Assembly: GCA_007126415.1 (NCBI GenBank)
Contig: SLBH01000203.1
Coordinates: 1-6,439, forward strand
Direction: 5' to 3'
DNA: 6,439 nt
From: Spirochaetales bacterium
GTDB taxonomy: Bacteria; Spirochaetota; Spirochaetia; DSM-27196; SLAA01
How positions within the stretch are numbered: the stretch's first letter is position 1; each line of letters starts with the position of its first letter. Of the stretch, positions 1 to 5,760 are shown in pieces. The notes under the pieces are model-generated. The model saw only the letters and a list, made by a program, of their open reading frames with translations. It did no database searches and was not told where the DNA came from. The position numbers were made by a program, and so were the translations under genes.

Positions 1-83
1 ACCGCGCACACCTCGGAAACCTTGTGCACCGCTCTGAGAGACGGAACCGCAAGATCAGGGGTGCCGGCGAACAACACACGCAT
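1..83 (-). CDS. fmt: Methionyl-tRNA formyltransferase, N-terminal fragment (cut by window edge)
   Basis: This is the start of the cytoplasmic enzyme that formylates Met-tRNA(fMet) using 10-formyltetrahydrofolate, producing initiator tRNA. Only 28 codons are visible, reading MRVLFAGTPDLAVPSLRAVH and on to about V28. This matches the family's N-terminal beta strand and its FAGTP(D/E)-AVPSL signature; the family usually has Phe where this protein has Leu11. The ATG at 83-81 lies 6 nt after the def stop codon. A GGAG at 99-96, inside the last def codons, is 12 nt upstream of the ATG, a slightly long but usable spacing. The def-fmt pair is a classic operon: Fmt adds the formyl group that Def later removes. 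The rest of the gene lies beyond position 1, so intactness cannot be judged. Confidence 0.9.
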   Translation of the reverse strand, partial: MRVLFAGTPDLAVPSLRAVHKVSEVCA

Positions 84-89
84 CGCGTA

Positions 90-584
90 CTAGGACTCCA
101 GCGACTGTGGTGCCCGGTACTTCTTCTGAAGCCGTTCGCGCTTACGCGGCGAAAGGTGGTCCCAGAACAGCACACCGTTGAGATGATCGAGCTCATGCTG
201 AATCACGCGTGCAAGCATCCCCTCGGCCGTAACCGTGAACAACTTGCCGTCGGCATTGCGAGCCTGCACGCGTACACCCGCGGGACGCAGTATACCGGCG
301 AATGTGCCGGGAATACTGAGGCATCCCTCCTCGAGCAAACTCTCTTCCACCGATGTCTCGATAACCTCGGGGTTTATGAAGGTTCGCGGTTCATCGTTCG
401 GAAGATCGATCACGAACAACCGCAGTTTTCGACCAACCTGCGGCGCGGCAAGGCCGAGGCCTTGGGCTTCGTGCAGCACATCGAGCATCTGCTGTGACAA
501 CGTCGTTATCTCGGCGCTCACTTCCGAGACCGGATCGGCCTTTTGTAGCAGCACCTCGTCGGGAAAATATGTTAACTCAGGCAT
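90..584 (-). CDS. def: Peptide deformylase
   Basis: This metalloenzyme removes the N-formyl group from nascent proteins at the ribosome exit. The 164 residues are a normal family length. All three signature motifs are present: GLGLAAPQ at residues 42-49, EGCLS at 86-90 (Cys88 is the metal ligand) and HELDH at 130-134 (two His ligands and the catalytic Glu131). The tail ends with a basic helix (PRKRERLQKKY), as is common for Def. The chosen ATG (584-582) gives MPELTYFPDEVL, the expected start, and has AGGA 7 nt upstream. An ATG 7 nt upstream is out of frame. def is separated from priA by 233 bp and has its own candidate promoter, so it probably opens a def-fmt transcript. Identification is firm; independent transcription is inferred. 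Confidence 0.97.
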   Translation of the reverse strand: MPELTYFPDEVLLQKADPVSEVSAEITTLSQQMLDVLHEAQGLGLAAPQVGRKLRLFVIDLPNDEPRTFINPEVIETSVEESLLEEGCLSIPGTFAGILRPAGVRVQARNADGKLFTVTAEGMLARVIQHELDHLNGVLFWDHLSPRKRERLQKKYRAPQSLES

Positions 585-591
585 AGCGCAT

Positions 592-597
592 TCCTAT
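592..597 (-). promoter_or_regulatory. Ribosome binding site of def
   Basis: ATAGGA on the minus strand, with AGGA 7 nt upstream of the def ATG. It supports the ATG at 584 over the out-of-frame ATG at 591-589. Confidence 0.65.
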
Positions 598-606
598 CGA
601 TACCGT

Positions 607-636
607 AAGGTACCCCGATCAACAAGCGCGGGTCAA
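607..636 (-). promoter_or_regulatory. Candidate sigma-70-type promoter for def-fmt
   Basis: On the minus strand TTGACC (636-631) matches 5 of 6 bases of the -35 consensus. After an 18-nt spacer, TACCTT (612-607) matches 3 of 6 bases of the -10 consensus, including the most conserved T, A and final T. A start about 7 nt further on would give a leader of roughly 15 nt that still holds the AGGA ribosome site. It lies just where sequence composition returns from the GC-rich repeat block to a more balanced one. No transcript evidence is available, and the -10 match is weak. Confidence 0.4.
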
Positions 637-667
637 CAAACTCGGCCCACGCGCCCACACCCATGCC

Positions 668-729
668 CACGCGCCCGGCCCACACACCAGGGCGCCAACT
701 GCCGGGCGCCGGCACGCGCCCGGCCCACA
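668..729. repeat. Perfect 17-bp direct repeat pair
   Basis: CACGCGCCCGGCCCACA occurs at 668-684 and again, without mismatch, at 713-729, a start-to-start distance of 45 bp. It lies within the GC-rich priA-def gap and is the longest exact repeat I found there. Confidence 0.9.
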
Positions 730-795
730 TCTCCCGGCGTCCGCGCGCGCGCGTGGGCGCCCGCATGTCCAGGCGTCCGGGCGCCGGCGCGCGCC
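703..795. repeat. 18-bp near-perfect direct repeat pair
   Basis: CGGGCGCCGGCACGCGCC at 703-720 and the same sequence with one change (A to G at position 12 of the unit) at 778-795, 75 bp apart. The right part of the first copy overlaps the second copy of the 17-bp repeat, so the block looks like the product of nested duplications. Confidence 0.85.
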
Positions 796-817
796 CCGCC
801 CGGCCTGCGGTTCTCGG

Positions 818-2797
818 TTACATCAGCTGAACCGGATCGACATCGGTCTCGAGTTGCACACCGTAAGGCACCTTGGTCGCGCCGATCGCGGCGCGCACCG
901 CGCCGTGCATCAGCCCAAAAGCCGCCGACCGCGCGATTACCTGCACCCGATGACGCGACGCTATCATCGCGATCGGGCACTCGGCCGGGCCGAGTACCTC
1001 GATTTCACTAGCCGAGACCTGAGCTGCCGCGGCGCGTAGCGCATCGGCCAGCCGTTCCGAGGTCTCCAGCACCGTCGATTGCTTTTTGCCGCGCACCACT
1101 ACCCGAACCAAGCGCGCAAACGGCGGAAAGCGCAGCTCCTTGCGAAAGCCGAGCTCGCGAGCGTAAAACGCGTCGACCTCGCCTTCAACGGCCTCGCGAA
1201 TCGCGTCGTGCTGCGGGCGATACGTCTGCACCAGAACACGTCCGTCGGGCGCGAACCTTCCGGCACGCCCCGCAACCTGTACGATCAATGCAAAGGTCCG
1301 TTCCGCCGCGCGAAAGTCCGGCAGCTGAAGGCCGGTGTCCGCCATCACGATGCCGACCAACCGGACGCCCGGGAAGTTCAAACCTTTTGCCACCATCTGT
1401 GTACCGAGCAGCATATCGGTCTCGCCGGCGCGGAACGCGCGCAAGGTCTCGGCGAGCACGCCCTTCTTGCGCGCCGAGTCGGTGTCGAGCCTGCTGATCC
1501 GCAGCTGCGGAAACTCGCGCGCGAGGTCCTCCTCGAGTTTCTGCGTTCCGAAACCGGAATATCCGACGTCGAGCGAGCCACATTCGGGACAGACCTGCAC
1601 CGGCCGCGAGCGATAGCCGCAGTAGTGACACACCATCGCGTCACGGTGCTTGTGATACGTCATTGACACGGCGCAATGCGCGCAGCACATCTCGAACCCG
1701 CAGGAACGGCAGTGAAAGAAATACGAGAAGCCGCGGCGATTGAGAAACAGAATCGATTGGCGTCCCGCGGCATGCGTAGCGCGAATTTCGTCGATCAACT
1801 GCCGTGAGAGCCCGCCGTCGGTGCCGGAGAGGTCCACGACCTCGATCTCGGGCGGAGCTCCTCCGGACAGACGTTCGGTCAATAGCAAGCGCTGGAACCG
1901 TCCAAGCTCCATAAGATGCCAGGCCTCAACCGAAGGCGTGGCGCTGCCCATCACGAAACGCGCGCCCGCGGCCGCGCAGCGCTTCATCGCGACCTGCCGC
2001 GCGTGATAACGTGGGGTCGAGCTCGACTTGTAGCTACCCTCGTGCTCTTCATCGAGAACAATCAAGCCCAGGTTGCGCACCGGAGCAAACACCGCGCTAC
2101 GAGCGCCCACCACAAGGTTTGCTTCACCGGCCTTGATGCGACGCCACTCGGTAAGGCGTTGTGACGGTGTTAAGCCCGAGTGCAGTACCGCGATCTGCTC
2201 TCCAAACCGAGTACGGATAGAGTCGACGAGCTGATGGGTGAGCGTGATCTCCGGGACCAGGTATATCACCGAGCGCCCTTCGGCGAGCGTCTGCTCAGCG
2301 GCGTGCAAGAAGACCTCGGTCTTGCCTGAACCGGTCTTTCCGTAGAGATAATGCATGCGCTGTTGGGACTCACGAATAGAGCGGACCGCTGCAGCCTGCG
2401 GCCCGGACAGCTCAACCGCAACCGGACTGAAGCTTTCATCGTCACCGCCTATCTCCGGCAGCTCGCGCTCGCTTCTCCCTGTAGGCGCCATCGCGGCGAG
2501 CGCCTCGCCGAGCGAGCAAAGGTACATCTCGGACACCCAGCGCGCGAGTGATAGATACTCCTGATCGAACAACGGCTCGCGGTCGAGAAAACGGCCGACC
2601 TCCTTGAGGTTTGCAACGTTTTGCGGGCGAGTATCGCGCACCGCAACCACAAACCCGGCGAGCGACCGTTTCCCTACCGGGGCAACCGCACGCATCCCGA
2701 CTTCACACGATTGCCCTTCGAGCGTAACGCGATAGCTCAACGCCCCTGACAGCGGGAGATTGAAGGCTATGTCGCAGTATCGTTCGCCGTCGGCCAT
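818..2797 (-). CDS. priA: Primosomal protein N' (replication restart helicase PriA), short form
   Basis: PriA recognises abandoned replication forks and reloads the replicative helicase. The 659-residue product has the N-terminal 3'-DNA-binding domain (about residues 1-80), Walker A GKTGSGKT at 153-160, DEEH at 249-252, GSATPS at 284-289, and eight zinc-binding cysteines in four CxxC pairs between 363 and 406. KGLNFPGVRLVGIV follows, then QVAGRAGR at 507-514 (helicase motif VI). Walker A lies about 70 residues earlier than in E. coli PriA (732 aa), which fits loss or reduction of the winged-helix domain. I start at the ATG 14 nt after the glycosylase stop (MADGERYCDIAFNLPL), because family homology begins there; the frame stays open 24 codons further into the glycosylase gene, and a GTG at 2815 overlaps its stop. 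The ribosome site is weak, so translational coupling is likely. Confidence 0.96.
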   Translation of the reverse strand: MADGERYCDIAFNLPLSGALSYRVTLEGQSCEVGMRAVAPVGKRSLAGFVVAVRDTRPQNVANLKEVGRFLDREPLFDQEYLSLARWVSEMYLCSLGEALAAMAPTGRSERELPEIGGDDESFSPVAVELSGPQAAAVRSIRESQQRMHYLYGKTGSGKTEVFLHAAEQTLAEGRSVIYLVPEITLTHQLVDSIRTRFGEQIAVLHSGLTPSQRLTEWRRIKAGEANLVVGARSAVFAPVRNLGLIVLDEEHEGSYKSSSTPRYHARQVAMKRCAAAGARFVMGSATPSVEAWHLMELGRFQRLLLTERLSGGAPPEIEVVDLSGTDGGLSRQLIDEIRATHAAGRQSILFLNRRGFSYFFHCRSCGFEMCCAHCAVSMTYHKHRDAMVCHYCGYRSRPVQVCPECGSLDVGYSGFGTQKLEEDLAREFPQLRISRLDTDSARKKGVLAETLRAFRAGETDMLLGTQMVAKGLNFPGVRLVGIVMADTGLQLPDFRAAERTFALIVQVAGRAGRFAPDGRVLVQTYRPQHDAIREAVEGEVDAFYARELGFRKELRFPPFARLVRVVVRGKKQSTVLETSERLADALRAAAAQVSASEIEVLGPAECPIAMIASRHRVQVIARSAAFGLMHGAVRAAIGATKVPYGVQLETDVDPVQLM

Positions 2798-2811
2798 GGG
2801 TACTCGTGAGA

Positions 2812-3615
2812 TCACCGCGAGATAATGGCCCGCAGTTGCTTGAGATCCTCCCAAACCGGTCGACGCCAAGCCGGATTGCGGAGCACGCCGCTGGGGTGGT
2901 ACGTCGCAACGAGCGGAATGCCTTCGTAGCTGTGGACACGCCCGCGTAGCCTCCCGATGCCGTCGCTGCTACCGGTCAGCACACCGGAAGCCACCCGACC
3001 TACCGCGAGCAACGCCTGCGGCTGCAGCAACGCGATCTGGCGCGAGAGATACGAGTTACAGGCACCCCACTCTTGCGGCAACGGGTCACGGTTGCCGGGA
3101 GGGCGGCACTTCACGACGTTGGTGATGTATACGTTCTCGGTACGCGACAGCTCGATCGCAGCCAACCAATCGTCGAGGTAGCGCCCCGCGGGGCCGACAA
3201 ACGGAAGACCCTGCTTGTCTTCGTCTGCCCCCGGTCCCTCGCCGATTACAAGGACGCGCGGTTCGAGAACCCCGGTACCCGGCACCGCCCGCGTGCGCTC
3301 ACGGTGCAGCGGACAGAGCGTGCAGGCCGTGACCTCCTGTTGCAGCGCCGTGTGTGCCGCTTGCCGATCTCCGCCACCGGCGGAGAGGTCCGGCCGCTCA
3401 GACGCAGTCTGCGCCGACTGCCGCCCAAGACCTGCGGCCCCGTGGGCGGCCTCGTGGGCGGCCTCGTGGGCAGGCTCCTTCTGCGAAGCGCGCGTATCGG
3501 AAGCGACGCGTGAACTGTCGGCGCGCTGTGGCCGCTTGCGTCGGATACCGCGCGCGAGATAGTCATCGGTGAGGTCGAGCAACCTTCGAAAGCGCTCGTA
3601 GTGCTCATGCGTCAT
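2812..3615 (-). CDS. Family 4 (iron-sulfur) uracil-DNA glycosylase with long N-terminal extension
   Basis: This enzyme removes uracil from DNA at the first step of base excision repair. The catalytic core starts near residue 92 of 267 and shows the family-4 pattern: GEGPGADEDKQGLPFVGPAG from residue 125, NVVKCRPPGNRDP around 166-178, and THE HPS motif at 240-242 followed by LRNPAWRRPVWEDL. The four cluster cysteines are Cys98, Cys101, Cys170 and Cys186. Residues 1-25 form a plausible helix (HYERFRRLLDLTDDYL). Residues about 26-90 are low-complexity, rich in Ala, Arg, Ser and His, and contain an AHEA repeat; this looks like a disordered linker absent from minimal family members. The ATG has AAGGGG 10 nt upstream. 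The gene lies 66 nt after truA and 14 nt before priA. Confidence 0.94.
   Translation of the reverse strand: MTHEHYERFRRLLDLTDDYLARGIRRKRPQRADSSRVASDTRASQKEPAHEAAHEAAHGAAGLGRQSAQTASERPDLSAGGGDRQAAHTALQQEVTACTLCPLHRERTRAVPGTGVLEPRVLVIGEGPGADEDKQGLPFVGPAGRYLDDWLAAIELSRTENVYITNVVKCRPPGNRDPLPQEWGACNSYLSRQIALLQPQALLAVGRVASGVLTGSSDGIGRLRGRVHSYEGIPLVATYHPSGVLRNPAWRRPVWEDLKQLRAIISR
3441..3476 (-). repeat. 12-bp in-frame tandem repeat in the glycosylase linker
   Basis: Three consecutive 12-bp units: CGTGGGCGGCCT at 3441-3452 and 3453-3464 (identical), and CGTGGGCAGGCT at 3465-3476 (three differences). On the coding strand they give PAHEAAHEAAHGA. Because the unit is four codons, copy-number changes would keep the frame. 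Confidence 0.92.
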
Positions 3616-3625
3616 CTATGCAATA

Positions 3626-3634
3626 CCCCTTTTT
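3626..3634 (-). promoter_or_regulatory. Ribosome binding site of the uracil-DNA glycosylase gene
   Basis: AAAAAGGGG on the minus strand, ending 10 nt before the ATG at 3615. It supports that start, and hence the inclusion of the long N-terminal extension. The other part of the 66-nt gap after truA shows no clear promoter or terminator. Confidence 0.55.
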
Positions 3635-3681
3635 GCTTACCGCTTACGCCTTATCCGTCTCAGACCGGGTTCGGTGCAGGC

Positions 3682-4431
3682 TTAGTAGCGCACCTGCTCG
3701 AGGCACAACCCCCGCGCCGGTGCGGTAGGGCCTGCGCGCGCCCGCTCGCGCGAACTGAGAATCTCATGGAAATCCTCGGGCTCCCCGGACGATAGATCGA
3801 GAATAGTCCCGACCACCGAGCGTATCATGCGCCAGAGAAACGCGTTCGCGGTAATCCGGAATATCACCAGGGCACCGGAAACCGTGAACGACGCCGAATC
3901 AACTCGGCGATACATCGACTCGCCCGGCTGAGGCGACGCGGCGAAGGTGGTGAAGTCCTGTTCACCAAGCAGAGCCGCTGCCATTCGATTCCAGGTCGCG
4001 ATACGCGGGCGGCGATAGATGCGGTGTGCGAAGCGCTCGTAGAGCGGGTCGGGTTGGTCGGACACGAAAATCTGGTAGCGGTAGGTTCGCTGCAGCGCGT
4101 CGAAGCGCGCGTGAAACTCAGGCGCCGCCTCACGAGCCGACTGCACCTTTAGATCGCGTGGAAGGAGCCGGTTGATCGCGGCCGGATAGCGGTCGATCGG
4201 AATGCTGCTGTTTTCCGGACGAAAGTTGAGTACCTGGCCGGCGGCATGCACGCCGCTGTCGGTGCGACCGGCGGCGATAACGCCGGGCCGCTCGGGGTGC
4301 AACGCTCCTAAGGCACGCTCGAGCTCCCCTTGCACCGTGCGCTCTTGGGCTTGGCGCTGCCAACCGCAGAACTCGGTTCCGTCGTACGACACCGTTAGCA
4401 AAATGTTACGCTCGCTCAATGTTACGCTCAC
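3682..4431 (-). CDS. truA: tRNA pseudouridine(38-40) synthase
   Basis: TruA converts uridines 38, 39 and 40 in the anticodon arm of many tRNAs to pseudouridine. The 249-residue product carries the catalytic signature AGRTDSGVHAAGQ with the nucleophilic Asp58, the N-terminal LLTVSYDGTEFCGWQ strand, a YRYQIF segment, and the C-terminal NAFLWRMIRSVVGTIL motif. Length is slightly below the E. coli protein (270). The annotated start is a GTG at 4431-4429, 9 nt after the DUF2225 stop. A 16-bp duplication over this region leaves two in-frame options, the GTG at 4431 and a TTG at 4419. The purine-rich GGGGGAG at 4452-4446 is 14 nt from the GTG, which is long. Function is clear; the exact start is not. 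Confidence 0.95.
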   Translation of the reverse strand: MSVTLSERNILLTVSYDGTEFCGWQRQAQERTVQGELERALGALHPERPGVIAAGRTDSGVHAAGQVLNFRPENSSIPIDRYPAAINRLLPRDLKVQSAREAAPEFHARFDALQRTYRYQIFVSDQPDPLYERFAHRIYRRPRIATWNRMAAALLGEQDFTTFAASPQPGESMYRRVDSASFTVSGALVIFRITANAFLWRMIRSVVGTILDLSSGEPEDFHEILSSRERARAGPTAPARGLCLEQVRY

Positions 4432-4435
4432 TCAC
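4404..4435 (-). repeat. 16-bp imperfect tandem duplication over the truA start
   Basis: Read on the minus strand, copy 1 (4435-4420) is GTGAGTGAGCGTAACA and copy 2 (4419-4404) is TTGAGCGAGCGTAACA; 14 of 16 bases agree. The unit is not a multiple of three, so the two copies are read in different frames by truA. Confidence 0.9.
4406..4435 (-). other. Possible 9-codon mini-ORF overlapping the truA start
   Basis: GTG at 4435-4433 opens a nine-codon frame (MSERNIERA) ending in TAA at 4408-4406, out of frame with truA. Its GTG is 10 nt from the GGGGGAG at 4452-4446, a better spacing than truA's own GTG has. It may be only a by-product of the duplication; translation is not shown. Confidence 0.3.
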
Positions 4436-4440
4436 CGGCG

Positions 4441-5319
4441 CTACGCTCCCCCGGCATCCTGCTCCGGATCGCTCTCTTGCCCGAGTTCGGCGGTTATCTG
4501 TCGATACACATCGCGGGCGTTGTCGAGAATTGCGGCCGGTTTGCTACGCGAGGCCTTGCCGAGGCCGAAGATGCGCGCAATCGTACGCCTCGCGCGCTCC
4601 AGTGCCTGGGCGCGTCGCTCGGGGTCGGACTTCGGTCCGTAGCGGTACTCCAAGAGCCCGCTCAGATACAGCACTCCGTCGTAGCCGAAGTTCTTGTCCA
4701 GATCCGGGCCAAGATTACCTCCGACGCCGAGCTGCTCGGTGCCGTTCTGCTCATGGTCCACCGCCAGGATGTAGAAGAAGCGCGCCTTGCGATAGAACAC
4801 GAGCGCAAGATAATCGTAATGCTCCTCGGGTTGCTTGCGGTGCAGGTCGTTACAGAGCCACGCGGCGCGCAGACAGGCTAGTCCTTGCTTGAAGGTCGGC
4901 GAGTACTCTGCGGGAACATGATCGTAGCAACTGCTCGCCAAGAAGTACGAAGCCACGCCCTCCTCGAGGCGCCGCGGCTCGGTAAAATCAAGATCGGAGA
5001 ACAGCTTCCCGACCGCTTCTTTGCGGCGGTCGGTGTCGGCCTCTATGCGTTGCAGTGCCGAGGTATCGGCCTCGAAGAAGTCGCGCTGATACGCGCCGTA
5101 GAAGCACTGCGGACAGACTACCACCGGGTAAACCAACGGATAGACCTCTCCGTACTTCTGAGACGGCTCATAAGTCCTACGAAGCTCGTCGGTGAGTTCA
5201 CCGGCTATCGTCCGCCCTCGGCCGGTTCGCATATCTTCCCTACGAAAACTTGTCTCGCAGACCGGGCAGGTGTCGGCGTTCTTGGCGAAGAAGGTCAATC
5301 CGGTATCTTCTCGAGTCAT
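4441..5319 (-). CDS. DUF2225 family protein with two CxxC pairs
   Basis: This 292-residue protein has no established function. Near its N-terminus CPVC (Cys18, Cys21) and CPQCFYGAY (Cys69, Cys72) form the two halves of a probable zinc-binding module typical of DUF2225. The remainder is helix-rich, with alternating aromatic and Ala/Arg segments (for example YDYLALVFYRKARFFYILAVDHE) resembling TPR-like helical hairpins. There is no signal peptide or membrane segment, so it is presumably cytoplasmic. The C-terminal tail is acidic and low-complexity. Its ATG overlaps the acpS stop in an ATGA junction and has a strong GGAGG 7 nt upstream. truA follows after 9 nt. The tight link to acpS suggests co-translation, but the shared role is unknown. 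Family assignment is from motif memory, not a search. Confidence 0.85.
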   Translation of the reverse strand: MTREDTGLTFFAKNADTCPVCETSFRREDMRTGRGRTIAGELTDELRRTYEPSQKYGEVYPLVYPVVVCPQCFYGAYQRDFFEADTSALQRIEADTDRRKEAVGKLFSDLDFTEPRRLEEGVASYFLASSCYDHVPAEYSPTFKQGLACLRAAWLCNDLHRKQPEEHYDYLALVFYRKARFFYILAVDHEQNGTEQLGVGGNLGPDLDKNFGYDGVLYLSGLLEYRYGPKSDPERRAQALERARRTIARIFGLGKASRSKPAAILDNARDVYRQITAELGQESDPEQDAGGA

Positions 5320-5693
5320 CCGCTTCCCTCCAGGACCACGACCGCGATCGCGTTCTCGCGCTCATGCGTTAGCGACAGCCAAACCGTATCGATCCCGCGA
5401 GTCCGCAAGGCCGACGCGGCCTTCGCGTGCGCGAGTAGCTCGGGCTTGCCGAGTTCATCGTTGCGAACCTCGATATCGCGCAGCGATAGACCGCGCAGCC
5501 CGGTACCGAGCGCCTTCCCGAACGCTTCTTTCGCCGCAAAGCGCGCGGCAAGCGAGAGCACCGCTGCACTCCCACGAGCCGAGACCGCGACGCGTTCGTT
5601 TGGGTGAAAGAACCGCGCAAGCAGCGCCTCGTTCTCGACCCAGGAGCGCATCCGATCAACCGAGACGACATCGATCCCCAAACCTCGTATCAC
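5316..5693 (-). CDS. acpS: Holo-[acyl-carrier-protein] synthase
   Basis: AcpS transfers the 4'-phosphopantetheine arm of coenzyme A to acyl carrier protein, which activates it for fatty acid synthesis. The 125-residue product has the family's standard length and both signatures: GIDVVSVDR with Asp8, and RFAAKEAFGKALG with Glu56 (magnesium ligands). It ends with the WLSLTHERENAIAVVVL strand. The start is a GTG at 5693-5691, giving MIRGLGIDVV, with a G-run at 5703-5699 five nt upstream. The stop overlaps the start of the DUF2225 gene by 4 nt. Upstream, 93 bp separate it from the YbbR-like gene; this gap holds a short tandem repeat and one hairpin. Confidence 0.96.
   Translation of the reverse strand: MIRGLGIDVVSVDRMRSWVENEALLARFFHPNERVAVSARGSAAVLSLAARFAAKEAFGKALGTGLRGLSLRDIEVRNDELGKPELLAHAKAASALRTRGIDTVWLSLTHERENAIAVVVLEGSG
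5327..5331 (-). promoter_or_regulatory. Ribosome binding site of the DUF2225 gene
   Basis: A strong GGAGG on the minus strand inside the last acpS codons, 7 nt from the ATG at 5319. It fixes the DUF2225 start at the ATGA overlap and shows that this gene can recruit ribosomes as well as being coupled to acpS. Confidence 0.75.
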
Positions 5694-5698
5694 AATTT

Positions 5699-5703
5699 CC
5701 CCC
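5699..5703 (-). promoter_or_regulatory. Ribosome binding site of acpS
   Basis: GGGGG on the minus strand, five nt before the GTG start of acpS. No other in-frame start nearby fits the conserved GLGIDVV beginning, so this purine run supports the GTG. Confidence 0.5.
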
Positions 5704-5735
5704 GACTCACCGGATAACGTACCGCAGGCGCTCGC

Positions 5736-5753
5736 GGCCGAACGCGCTCGGCC
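5736..5753 (-). other. Hairpin between the ybbR-like gene and acpS
   Basis: GGCCGA at 5736-5741 pairs perfectly with TCGGCC at 5748-5753 around a 6-nt loop. There is no following U-run on the minus strand, so it is not a standard intrinsic terminator. It could pause RNA polymerase, protect a transcript end, or be chance in GC-rich DNA. Confidence 0.4.
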
Positions 5754-5760
5754 TACCGCG

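Larger units (their letters stand above)
642..805. repeat. GC-rich, repeat-dense non-coding gap between priA and def
   Basis: The 233-bp gap (585-817) holds a block of almost pure G and C built from short interleaved repeats. GCCCACGCGCCC occurs at 645-656 and 665-676, a period of 20. Its core GCCCACGCGC recurs inverted as GCGCGTGGGC at 749-758. The palindrome GGCGCC occurs four times (691-696, 705-710, 756-761, 780-785). GGCGTCCG occurs at 736-743 and 772-779. Short ORFs through the block on either strand are low-complexity and have no convincing ribosome site, so I treat it as non-coding. Strong secondary structure after the priA stop is likely, but there is no U-run typical of an intrinsic terminator. 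Its function is unknown. Confidence 0.8.

Noticed and set aside
668..729. CRISPR array
   Set aside because: Only two exact copies of 17 bp exist, and the spacer itself is built from related repeats; there are no cas genes.
778..817. Intrinsic terminator after priA
   Set aside because: The sequence can fold into GC-rich stems, but no U-run follows on the minus strand, so a rho-independent terminator is not supported.
572..980. Small minus-strand frames through the priA-def gap with WAGRV-like repeats
   Set aside because: The apparent protein repeat follows from the DNA repeats. The frames overlap the ends of priA and def and lack a convincing ribosome site.
235..1011. A 258-codon open frame on the plus strand
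   Set aside because: It runs antisense through def, the GC-rich gap and the end of priA, has low-complexity Arg/Pro/Ser-rich product and no family resemblance. It is an open frame caused by high GC.
2798..2869. A longer PriA beginning up to 24 codons upstream
   Set aside because: The extra residues overlap the 3' end of the glycosylase gene and show no family similarity; homology begins just after the ATG at 2797.
5694..5735. Promoter between the YbbR-like gene and acpS
   Set aside because: A TACGTT-like -10 can be drawn, but no -35 at acceptable spacing accompanies it.
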